The notes under the pieces are model-generated. The model did no database searches. It was not told where the DNA came from and was given only the letters and a program-made list of their open reading frames with translations. Below are positions 1 to 9,907 of a DNA stretch of 64,000 nt, piece after piece. Position numbers and translations under genes: made by a program. The stretch's first letter is position 1, and each line of letters starts with the position of its first letter. The stretch is from Mesorhabditis belari (taxonomy: Eukaryota > Nematoda > Chromadorea > Rhabditida > Rhabditidae): the NCBI GenBank assembly GCA_958450365.1, contig CAUEEP010000743.1, positions 5,333,001-5,397,000 of the forward strand, written 5' to 3'.

Positions 1-1352
1 ATGTAAACGGTAAAGTTAAAGAGTTGAAATTGAATTGAATTGAATTGAATGGGAGTGGGACAAATGCGACCTTTGTTTTGCGCACCCGGACATTTGCGCA
101 CCTTTTTTTCCGCACTTAGCCCATTAGCGCACCTTTTTTCGCGTTTTAAAAAAGCTCTAAAAAGCTAATATTAACGAATTTCTATTCCAAAAGTTGTTTT
201 TCTAGGTAATTTGAGGGTGTCGAATCGAAATTTTGACATATCAGAGCTTGTGGAAACAAACGGACGGAGTTATACAAAGAGAAAGATCGACAATTTTCTG
301 TAATTTGATCTAGCCGTTTTGTTTTGATTTAGCGTCTTTCAAATTGGTTCCACACGCTCTGTTATGTCAAAATTTGAATTCGACACCCTCAAATTACCTA
401 GAAAAACAACTTTTGGAATAGAAATTGGTTAATATTAACTTTCTAGAGCTTTTTTAAAACGCGAAAAAAGGTGCGCTAATGGACAAGGTGCGGAGGTGCG
501 CAAATGCGCAAAAAAAGGTCGCATTTGTCCCACTCCCAATTGAATTGAATTGAATTGAATTGAAATGAAATTGAAATGTTTTAGTTGCACCTCTCTTCAT
601 TTTTCTTCTCCTCCCTTCCCTTCTCTTCCCTTCTCCTCTCTTCCCCTCTCTTCCCCTCTCTTCCCCTCTCTTCCCTTCTCTTCATCCAAAACACCATTAT
701 TAAAGTGTGATTTTTTAATTTTACAAATTTTCTGTTATTTACCTTTTTTTGATTGTGATTTTTATGTTTTCATCTTTTCAAATTATTCATTTTCAACATT
801 TTTTGACTTTTTTTATATGAAAAACGCGCGAAACTCCGGTGCAACAGTAAAATGAAAAAAATTCTTTAAAAAATTTCTTTAAAAAACTTTTAAAGAAAAA
901 AATTCCTTTAAAAAACTATAACCATTGAAAGATTCAACTAATCTATTTGTAAAATGCAAAAGTTTTTCAAAAAAAAAACGTGCCCGCGTGGTCGTGCCTG
1001 TTTGTACATAAAGAATTTTTCTTTTAAAAAAAAAATTTTTCTTTAAAAAAAGATTTTTCTAGGAAAATATGTTAGCTTTTCTTTTTAAAAAAAAAATGTG
1101 AAAACTATTGAATTTATTTCATTTTAGAATCGAAAATCTTATTAAAAACAATTTTTTTTTCTCGATTTTTAATTATTTAACAATTATTTAACAATTATTT
1201 ATAAGAAATTTTAAAAATGAAAAAGAAAAGTTATCTTTAAAGAATAACCAGCTTTTTCGAATCGTTTTTGCTTTGTTTAATTGATTTAAATTGATTTAAT
1301 CCCCGCTTTGATTTGTGTATTTGGTAAATAAACAACAAAAAAAAAATTTTAG
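1..1352. other. Left-edge non-coding stretch (probable intron or upstream DNA of the channel gene)
   Basis: No convincing exon was found here. The stretch holds a foldback element (51-537) flanked on both sides by an (AATTG)n simple repeat, a C/T-rich low-complexity run near 600-680, and AT-rich sequence with homopolymers. An open frame at 565-855 is low-complexity (Ser/Pro/Phe) and is not supported as a gene. Because the exon at 1353 starts in the middle of a codon, this stretch is most likely intron of the ligand-gated channel, with the 5' exons outside the window. Confidence 0.6.
51..537. mobile_element. Foldback (palindromic) element, family A copy 1
   Basis: The two halves are long inverted repeats. 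The left end reads GGGAGTGGGACAAATGCG and the right end is its reverse complement. Inside each arm are short repeated GCGCA motifs, then about 150 bp of arm sequence also found inverted in the other half. Both flanks are the same (AATTG)n repeat, as if the element landed in a simple repeat. No coding capacity was seen. A near-identical copy lies at 51243-51716 and a diverged one at 4815-5193. Confidence 0.85.
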
Positions 1353-4300
1353 ACGGCTACTCGACGGTGAACATCGTTTATGAATGGTGCGGGATTGGGA
1401 CAAAACCCGGTTGCATGCCGGTAAAGGTCAGTGAGAAAAGGATTGTTGAAAAAGAAAATTCTTAATTTCTTGCCTACTAGGTTGGTGCAAATGAAATTTC
1501 GTTTTTTTACAAACATTAAAGTCATCCAAAATTTTTTTTGATAACAATTTATTTAAAACAATAAGCACCATTATTATCTATGACATCCCTCCAACGTTGC
1601 TACAGATTGCGGATCCCCTTCTCAAAGAACGCTTGATTCTGTGATGCAAAGTAGTTGGTCACCCAATTTTCGACTTCTTTTGCATTCTTAAACTGGCAAT
1701 TCTCAAGGGAATGTTGCATCGATCTGAAAAGGTGAAAATCGGAGGGTGCTAAGTCTGGACTATACGGCGCATGTGGTAAGACCTTCCATCCTAGCTTCTC
1801 TAGTTCCTTACAAGAGGTTTTTGCCGTGTGAGCTGGAGCATTATCACGGAGAAAGTTGATAGTTGAGGGATTTAGGCCTTTTTCACGCAAAATTTCGTCA
1901 ACCTTCTTGAGTTGTTGAATAAAATAAGATGAATCGACTGTTTTTCCGGGCTCTAATAATTCAAAATGAACAAGTCCATTGATATTCCACCAGCAAGACA
2001 ACATCACTTTGCGCCCATGATAATCCGGCTTTGGAGTTGGAATTGGCGCTTGACCTTTGCTCAGCCATTGTCTTTTTCGAGAAGTATTATCAAAGTGAAC
2101 CACTTCTCATCCATCGTCAAGATATTCTCAAAAAAAATGGCTTCTTTTCGACTTCTGGAGCAAGATATGGCTGATCGGAACGCGTGCTCCCAGATTCTCA
2201 ACACTCAATTGATGTGGAACCCATTGTCCATTACGATTTGTCTTTCCAATTATTTCCAATTGTTGAATTGGAGATGTTTGGCAAGTTCTCGTGTTGTTTG
2301 CATTGGATCAGCTTCAATTCATTGTTGTCGATGGCTGTGGCACGATGTCCATGCGATTCGTCTTCAAGGGATTCATTACCATCTCGGAATTGGGCAAACC
2401 AGAGCTGGCATGATCTTTCGGTGATAACCTGTTCTCCAAAGGCGGAACAGAGATCACGATGTGAATCAGCAGCGTTTTTGCCCATTTTGAAGTCATAGAG
2501 AAAACACGTGCGCAGAACATACTTTTGATCCACCATGATCTAAAGCAAAAATCAATTAAAAAGTGAAAGCTCTGACTTTGAAAAAATGCGAAAATAAAGT
2601 AAATATCCAAGAGTACAAATGCACAAAAGAACATCAAATAAGCTCTTCAGATTAAAAAAATAAGAACATTTTATATCGACCGAAATTTCTTTTGCACCAA
2701 CCTAATATGATAGAGTTTTGACGATTCATAGTACAAAAAAAAGCAAAAGAAAGCCAACTTTTTCGAAAAAGAAGCCAACTTTGAATACCGTATTCTCTCT
2801 AATAGTAGTGCACCCCGGCGAGCCGAGTTGGTGACTATTTACGGCTTCCAAAGTTTTCCCAGAAGCTCAACACTCAAATCCCTCACAAGATCTCATCGTC
2901 AGCTACATTTTCCGACCCCACATCGATAGGTTCTGATCCGCGGTTTTCGAGATTTCGAGCAATTTAGGCAACGCTCATGGTGCACTACTATTAGAGAAAA
3001 TACGGTAACTAAATGTGTTCAATTTCCCAGAAGCTCAACACTCAAATCCCCCACAAGATCTCATCGTCAGTTACATTTTCCGACCACTAGATTGGATTAC
3101 TGAGCACTAGATTGGACCTCAATTATATATACCGTATTCTCTCTAATAGTAGTGTACCCCGGCGAGCCGAGTTGGTGACTATTTACGGCTTCCAAAGTTT
3201 TCCCAGAGCTCAACACTCAAATCCCCCACAAGATCTCATCGTCAGCTACATTTTCCGACCCCACATCGATAGGTTCTGATCCGCGGTTTTCGAGATTTCG
3301 AGCAATTTAGGCGACGCTCAGGGTGCACTACTATTAGAGAGAATACGATAGCTTTAACTTTTGCCAGTTTTGCTTTGAAAATTTCCCTTAAACTATAACT
3401 AGAGAGGATACGATAGCTTTAAAGAAGCAGAATTTTATTGAATTTTCCTGTAGCTTGAGCTATGAGCCTACTAGATATGTTACTTGAGAGCCATCAAAAG
3501 ATGAATTGCTTGGAAAGCTATTGTAAGAACTCTAAATGAATAGCTCTAATCGATTCCTTGACCACAAAAACCCCAGCCAAATATCTTTTTTTCTCATCTA
3601 CAGAAAGCCCTCAATGACTGGCCAGGTGCTCTTTGTGCGGCTTTGTAATCGCTCCTGATCTGGCAAACCCCTTAAATAAAGTGCTTCCATTTTGAAATCC
3701 GCAAAAGGGAAGAAGCGATCAGTGACTGAGCGAATTTCCCCACTCTACGCATCGCTCAAATTCCAGAATCATTACGATAGCTTTCCAAATGGACATTGTA
3801 AAGCAATAATATTGTATAACGCTGGATTGGTTAGATTATAAACTATTTTTTAAGCTATAGTTCATATCAATTAAAGCAACTTAGAAGCTTTTGTAGTTTT
3901 TAGTGCCCATGTCTACTTTAGATCGCTTAGATTATAACTTTATTTCTCTGAAGATTTTCTGTAGAATTCAGGAACTTAGAGCCTTTCAGGTGGACGACAA
4001 AATCGAGCTGCCGTCCTACAATTTCTCTGAGCATTGTATCAACAGCACAATCGCTAAGCTATCATCGGGTTTGACATTTTCTTTATATACAAAAGAAACA
4101 CACAAAACAATGAATAAATACGACGTAAAGACAGAGAAAAGAAATGCTGAAAATTGAGTTTTCGGGGGGTTTGTTAGTTGATCGAAAGATCGAAAGATTT
4201 TTGTATCGAAAGAGATTGAGAGATTTTTGGTGAGAGAATTTTGAGAAGTGATAGAATTATAGAAATTAAGAGAAAGGAAAGATTTAAAAGAAACCCATTG

Positions 4301-7300
4301 AATTCTTTTTGATCTTTGGGGGAAATGGGAAAGAAGATGACGAGAGTTGGACCACCTATGTCCTAGTTTTCTAATCCACGTATTAGACAAAAAATATCAG
4401 ACAAAAGTTTTGAGCAAATGATTCCGGTAGAGAGACAATTCGTGTCTTAGAATAGTGATCTTTCGATTAGCACTGAGCTTCTTCACGTCATAGAAAATTC
4501 TTGAAGGTTAGCTTAAAGAACTATTAGCTGAAAATCAAAAAAAAAAATCAAAAATATGACTCTCAAATTATCAAATTTTGACTTTGAACCATCAAAAACT
4601 TCAAACTATCAAACTATGACTATTAAAAATATGCAGAAATTGAAGAGGAAAGCAATCAAAGTCGACACTCGAAGCTTCGAAGTTTATCAAAATACAAGTT
4701 TATCAAAGAAAAAAAAAAATGATAACATTAGTCGGGCTCTAATCACTCGCTACTCAAAAATTTAGTCGTCTGCTTTGCTTACCGAAATTTTCGCTATAAT
4801 AATCTCTATTCAAAAGGGGGGTCAGATAAATGCGACCTTTTTTTTGCTGGAAAAGGCCTTAGGAAAGGTCGTAGAGCTTCAAAAATGTTTTCATAGAAGG
4901 GAATCGTATGCGTGGATTCCGAATTTCGACAAATCAGACCTCGCTGACACATCAAATTTGGGCTAAAAGGCAAAAACTGCGGAAAAGCGTTAAGTTGCGT
5001 AGTTTTTGCCTTTTAGCCCAAATTTGATGTGTCAGCGAGGTCTGATTTGTCGAAATTCGGAATCTACGCATACGATTCCCTTCTATGAAAACATTTTTGA
5101 AGCTCTACGACCTTTCCTAAGGCCTTTGCCAGCAAAAAAAAGGTGCGCAAATGTCCAGGTGCGCAAAAAAAAGGTCGCATTTATCCCACCCCCTTCAAAA
5201 GTGATATTCGTCTACTTTTTGATGCTTATTTTTCGTAAATAATTAGCATTTTTTTCAGGTTCATATTCACGATTGAAAGTATGGTTTCTTTTCGATCGCG
5301 AATCCGGTTTTTATATGTTACAAATTTTTGTCCCTGCTGCTCTCGTTGTCGGGATTAGCTGGGTAAATTTATTTACTTACTTCATTGACTTACTTATTTA
5401 AAAACATTTCCTTTCTAATGCACTCATCATTCTGAGATCATTCAAAGGAGTGTTTAGTGCACTAGAAACAATGCGTTTCTAAGCACAACGTATATTGCTG
5501 ATTGTGAAAGATTTTTAGGTATCTTTCTGGATTAATCGTGATTCAGCACCATCAAGAACGATTATTGGTGTGATGACAGGTTTGACGAAATAATTAGACA
5601 CTTGAAACTGCAACTATTTTGCCTTTAAGTCTTCGTCTTTGAGCTCTCACTCTAATTAAACTGAACTCTTTAGTCTTTAGCTTTAGTCTTTAGCTTTAGT
5701 CTTTAGCTTTAGTCTTTAGCTTTAGTCTTTAGTTCAACACTTGATAACTCGAGGTATAGAAATTGAATCGACTTGTGATTGCTTTTAAAAGAATCTTCAT
5801 TAAATTTGACTAAAGAAACTGACTTTGACTTTTGGCTCTAACTCATTGTTTTTATTATTTTTTAACCTAATCCCAAAATGCTAAAAGGTTATGAAATCTC
5901 GGTACTTGTTGGTTAGACATCCACACAGACTCATCTCGGTGAAGCAAGGAGCTGACAACTTGTGAGCGGTGATTATGTTCAGTGAAGTAGAGTGTTCGCC
6001 TGAAGTGATCAGTCGATCAGTCGAACGAGAATCGATAACCGAGAAGACTCGGAGAAGACATGGAGATGCTTAGCCGAGATGAGTCTCTGTAGATGGATAA
6101 CCGCAAAGTACCGAAATCTCAATCAAAACTTATTTAACAGCAACAAGTCGGTGTCAATAAAGATTCAACGCTATTCAATCGGATTTTAGATAAACGCATT
6201 CTTTTAAAATCCGATAAAATGAAAAATGTGAAGCTCTTGATTTCAGTGCTCACGGAAACTCATTTGATGACGGGCACAAATCGTCGTTTACCACCAGTTG
6301 CTTACATAAAGGTTTGATCAATAGAAAGTACAAGTACAAGACAGTACAACAAGTACAAGACAGTACAAGACAGTACAACAAGCTCAGATCAGTACAATAA
6401 TCTTGCTAGTCTAAATGTCTAAATCTAAGTCTAAAATCTAAAAAGTCGAAATCTAAACCTAAAAGTCTAAATCTAACTCTAAATCAAACTCTAAATCAAT
6501 GTTTAGGCTGTTGATGTCTATCTGGGTTTCTGCTATCTTTTGGTGGTGTTCGCGTTGATTGAATACGCTTGTGTCGCGTATACGAAGGTATTTTAAGAAG
6601 TGAAACATGTTTAAAAAAGAATCAGTCAGCAGTTGATGCCAGTGCATGCCTTCATAGGTCTGAATCGATTTGAAAAATGATTGCAGTGATCTCCCTTTTT
6701 CAATGTTTGACTTTCTTTTGGTTTTCTTTCTCAAAAAAAGACATGCTTAATGAAGTTAAGCAAGAGATTTAGTGTTGCAACGAATACAATGAGTCTGGCA
6801 CTGTCCAACAGTTCAACTCTCGTCAAAATTTTGTAAACTTTTGCCTAACACGCTAAATTATCTCCTTTCTGAGTTAAGATCGTTAAAATCTTAATCGTTA
6901 GATCAATAATCGTTAAGCATAGCTATGAACCCGAACTGTGCACAGGCTTTGATTCTACCCCACTAATCGATTGACCAACCGAGAAAAAGGGGAATTAGAA
7001 ACCAGCTCAGATACAATAATCTTGTTAGATCAATAATCGTTAGATCAATAATCGTTAAGCATAGCTATGAACCCGAACTGTGCACAGGCTATAGCTTGAT
7101 TCTAGCTCCATTAATCTGATTGACTCACGAGTTACAAAGCTGGTTGAATTAGGCTATAGCCTGTCAGATCTCCGAATGAAATGCACAATTTCGTTTACCA
7201 TTTTTATTTTTACAAAACTATCCCAACTTTTTTCGATTTTAGGAACCGGAGAAAAAGGTTTGTTTTAGACACGAAATTTGCCTGTTCTCATTTGTGTTTT

Positions 7301-8457
7301 CATTGATTTTTTTTGTTAAAAGCTATCCCTTAGTTTTTTTTCTTCTTGCTTGTTACAAGAATGTTAGTAAAAAAGTGAAAATGATAAAGAAATGAAAAAG
7401 AGAAATTTTTAAAGTGACAGTAAATGTCAATCGTCGATTGGTTGATTGTCAAAGAAAAAACTTTAGAAAAAAAATGAGGATCGACGCAGGAGACAGAAAA
7501 AATCCGATTTCAAACCGCCGAGCTTGCAAACGCCGGATCTTCTGCAAGGTAAAAAGAAAGAGAAAGAAAGAGAAAGAAAAAAGAAAGAAAGAAAGAGAAA
7601 GGAAGAAAGAAAAAGAAAGAAAAAGAAAGAAAAAGAAAGAGAAAGAAAGAGAAAGAAAGAGAAAGAAAAGAAAGAAAAAGAAAGAGAAAGAAAGAAAAAG
7701 AAAGAGAACGAAAGAGAAAGAAAGAGAAAGAAAGAGAAAAAGAAAGAAAGAAAGAAAGAAGGTAGAAAGAAAGAAAAAGTTATTTAATCTTTTAAAAGCA
7801 TATAAAGTTTTTATTCTTGATCAAAAGCATTTTCGAAACGGTGTGTGAGTTGATTTTGTTTTACTGGGATAACAATCAAGTTTCAGTAATGTGGTTGATA
7901 AGTTAATAAATGAGCTGCTGTTAAGATAATGCAGAAGAAAATCTTATTGTATTCTAGATGCCCGTCTGGCTGAGTGCACTTGCAACACTCAGCAATCGAT
8001 TGTGGCCATCGTGAAGCGGCCAAGCAAATTCTGCATCAAACACTCGCACATCGATATCGCCGCTCGAATCATCTTTCCTGGCACTGTACGTTTAAGCTCT
8101 AAAAAACTATAAGTACTATAGTTTTCTCTCTCTTCCTTTCTTTCTCTCTCTCTTCCTTTCTTTCTCTTTCTTGTTTTCTTTCTCTTTCTTTCTTTCTTTC
8201 CTTTCTTCCTTTCTTTCTCTTCTTTGTCTTTTCTATTTCTTCTTGAGCAAAGAAAGTACCAATAGCTCAGTGGTAGAGTATCTTCTGGTAGGCAAAGCGT
8301 CAAGGGTTCAAATTCTTTGCCATTCATTTCTGAAAACATAAACTTTCAGTTCCTAATCTTCAACTTGATCTTTTGGTTGATCCTGTTGACGAAAACGAAT
8401 CGAATGCCTTACAACGTCATTCAAGGCTCTCGTTGTAATCTCATGCCCGCCGAATAA
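1353..8457 (+). CDS. Cys-loop ligand-gated ion channel subunit, 5' end outside window
   Basis: Pentameric neurotransmitter-gated channel subunit of the plasma membrane. Exons: 1353-1420, 3990-4068, 5259-5362, 5519-5579, 6247-6311, 6507-6587, 7243-7257 (15-nt micro-exon), 7467-7548, 7958-8085, 8350-8457 (stop TAA). They join in one frame of 262 residues. Visible parts are the end of the extracellular ligand domain (Y-E-W, then LPSYNF), M1 (FYMLQIFVPAALVVGISW), M2 (GVMTVLTETHLMTGTN followed by LPPVAYIK), M3 (VYLGFCYLLVVFALIEYA), a short basic cytoplasmic loop and M4 (FLIFNLIFWLILL). The M1-M2 loop has P-S-R where glutamate/GABA-gated chloride channels have P-A-R, which points to the anion-channel branch. 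The 13'-15' region (LTETH instead of LTMTT) is atypical, so ion selectivity is uncertain. The Cys-loop itself lies upstream of the window. The subtype cannot be named. Confidence 0.9.
1480..2702 (-). mobile_element. Mariner-family transposon, degenerate
   Basis: The ends are inverted repeats (GGTTGGTGCAAATGAAATT at the left, its complement at the right), each next to a TA target dinucleotide, and the length of 1.22 kb fits a mariner. It sits inside the first visible intron of the channel gene, in opposite orientation. The transposase reads on the minus strand. An N-terminal helix-turn-helix part lies at about 2231-2536, and the C-terminal catalytic part at 1600-2103 carries RDNAPAHTA and YSPDLAPSDFHLF, the second and third acidic positions of a D,D34D transposase. 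Confidence 0.92.
1600..2536 (-). pseudogene. Mariner transposase pseudogene (frameshifted)
   Basis: The minus-strand frame is broken at least twice. Around 2104 the conserved D-E-K-W motif (first catalytic Asp) is one base out of frame with the following V-H-F-D-N, consistent with loss of one G. A run of T's around 2135 causes another shift just upstream. The N-terminal DNA-binding half and the C-terminal catalytic half are each still recognisable, so the copy is relatively young but should not make an intact transposase. Single-base errors in the assembly at homopolymers are the alternative explanation. Confidence 0.85.
2786..3007. mobile_element. MITE with TACCGTA ends, subfamily 1 copy 1
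   Basis: About 220 bp with terminal inverted repeats. The left end is TACCGTATTCTCTCTAATAG and the right end its near complement. It is nearly identical to the element at 3130-3350, in the same intron of the channel gene. There is no coding capacity, so it depends on a transposase made elsewhere. Confidence 0.85.
3130..3350. mobile_element. MITE with TACCGTA ends, subfamily 1 copy 2
   Basis: Second copy of the 220-bp element at 2786-3007, in the same orientation and 120 bp away. It differs at a handful of positions; the right end reads ACGATA instead of ACGGTA, so this copy may no longer have a matched terminal repeat. The spacer at 3008-3129 also repeats internal parts of the element, suggesting rearrangement or a third, partial copy. 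Confidence 0.8.
4815..5193. mobile_element. Foldback element, family A diverged copy
   Basis: Palindrome of about 380 bp whose ends (GATAAATGCGACC and complement) resemble the family A elements at 51-537 and 51243-51716. The arm interior is different: the two halves share a run reading TCGCTGACACATCAAATTT and its complement around 4940-5035. It lies in the channel gene intron just before the M1 exon. Confidence 0.8.
5668..5735. repeat. Tandem repeat, 13-bp unit
   Basis: About five copies of AGCTTTAGTCTTT in the intron between the M2 exon halves of the channel gene. No coding meaning. Confidence 0.85.
7552..7772. repeat. Purine microsatellite (GAAA/GA)n
   Basis: About 220 bp of almost pure A/G on the + strand, in the intron between exons 7467-7548 and 7958-8085 of the channel gene. 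Lys/Glu/Arg-rich open frames across it are simple-repeat artefacts. The next intron carries the complementary pyrimidine tract (8122-8238). Confidence 0.95.
8122..8238. repeat. Pyrimidine microsatellite (CTTT/CT)n
   Basis: About 115 bp of nearly pure C/T in the last intron of the channel gene. It is complementary in type to the purine tract in the preceding intron, so the two could pair in the pre-mRNA around the exon at 7958-8085. Confidence 0.95.
8256..8325 (+). repeat. tRNA-like sequence (SINE head or tRNA pseudogene)
   Basis: Contains a tRNA A-box-like segment (TAGCTCAGTGGTAGAG) and a B-box-like segment (GGGTTCAAATT) at tRNA spacing, but the acceptor ends do not pair well. It lies in the last intron of the channel gene, on the sense strand. 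Best read as a tRNA-derived pseudogene or SINE head, not a working tRNA. Confidence 0.55.
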
Positions 8458-9907
8458 AACAAAATGCTTTTCATTTGTGCTTTGCGATATGTGCATAATA
8501 GAAAACTGATAACTATAGTAAGCGATCTAAAGTAGACATAGGCACTAAAAACTACAAAAGCTTCTAAGTTGCTTTAAATCCGCCGGATTGATATGAACTA
8601 TAGCTTAAAAAATAGAGAAACTCAAGAGCTTTCGAGCTAAAAGCACACCAAAAAATATTAATGTGAAAGAAAGTTACAGTGGTTTGGTAGCCTGTATCGA
8701 CCGCTTTGACTACGCGTGAGTACGGTCCGTTTCGTTTCAAACCACTGTAACTTTCTTTAGCATTAATATTTTTTAGTGTGCTTTAGTCGATTCGAAAGCT
8801 CTTGAGATTCTCTATTTTTTGAGCTCTAGCTCATATCCATGCGGCAAATTTGAAGCAACTTAGAAGCTTTTGTAGTGTGACATTTCGTCATTTTTATAGC
8901 TTATAGTGCCCATATCTAGTCAAGTGTTTTCTATTTTGCACGAATTTTTTGCATAAGCACATCTCTCACATCCATTCCATTCTCAATAAAATTTTGCCTT
9001 TTCATTAAAAATTTTATAAAGTTAAGCTCATTTTCAAATTAAAAGCAAGATCTTTGCATAAGATCTTTGGTGTGCTTTAGTCCATTCGAAAGCTCTTGAG
9101 ATTCTCTAGTTTTTCCATTCTCACTCAAGAAACTCAAGAAATTTTTTACCTAAGCCTTACTCATTCCCATTGATCTCGAATAGTTTTTTTTCGTTATGTA
9201 TAAACAAACTTTATAAAAATCATTTATTTATTATCCAATTCATATATCTATTTATCAATCTTGATTCTGTTTTTTTTTTTTCGTTTTCGTACTGGTTGAA
9301 TCTTGTTTTTTTTCTTCTTTGCAATATTTTCTTTTTGCTTGCTCAATCTTTTTTTGTATTAATGGTGTGCACTATTAGGTTACTGAATCACTATTAGAAT
9401 AAAACAAAAAAATATTGTGTTATGCATTTTTTTCTTTGACAATGTTCCTTTTATTCGAAACGATTCAACGGAGAGAAAAAAAACAGAGTTTCAAGCAGAA
9501 AAGAAGGAAAAAGAAGAAAAAGGAGAGAGTTTCACAAGATGAGATCAAATGCATAGCTGCATATCGAAAAGAACGAGACAATCAAATTGCTACGGATCTT
9601 TCTAAATAGCAATTCTGAACATAAACAAACACAATTCTGATGTTTCATCATCGAGAAGATTGAAGGGAGAATGTTGATTAACGATTTTATCACAACCTTT
9701 TCTGCATATTACAAAATTGTTTAGAGATTTTTTGGGCTTTCTTGATGGATTTTTTGACACCCGAATTTTGGTCCAATGTTTAGGAAATTTAAAGGAGAAG
9801 TCTAGGAAAGGACCATTGGAATTATTCGGGTGGTGAGGGGGGCACCGGAATTGACAAGGATATGGTACAATTTGGGAGCTTTTGGGCACGGGCATTGCTT
9901 TGATTGA
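8458..9907. other. Convergent 3' intergenic region (channel / ida-1)
   Basis: No gene was found between the stop codons of the two convergent genes. It contains a foldback element at about 8519-8935 and AT-rich sequence with long T runs. Short open frames at 9170-9397, 9415-9609 and 9602-9895 have no splice or homology support. Confidence 0.7.
8519..8935. mobile_element. Foldback element (family F)
   Basis: The two halves are imperfect inverted repeats: AAGCTTCTAAGTTGCTTTAA near 8560 and its complement near 8860, with inner arms around GTTACAGTGGTTTG (8676) and its complement (8738). A short inverted fragment of the same element is present at 3868-3933 in the channel gene intron. No coding capacity. 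Confidence 0.75.

Noticed and set aside
7414..7848. Lys/Glu/Arg-rich open frames of 87-144 codons
   Set aside because: They read through the (GAAA)n purine microsatellite in a channel intron; only the first 80 bp overlap a real exon and in another frame.
8256..8325. Functional tRNA gene
   Set aside because: A and B boxes are present, but the acceptor and anticodon stems do not pair well; kept as a tRNA-like repeat. The same reasoning was applied to the other tRNA-like sequences.
9415..9609. Short basic protein gene between the channel and ida-1
   Set aside because: Composition is Lys/Arg low-complexity in AT-rich convergent intergenic DNA; no supporting features.
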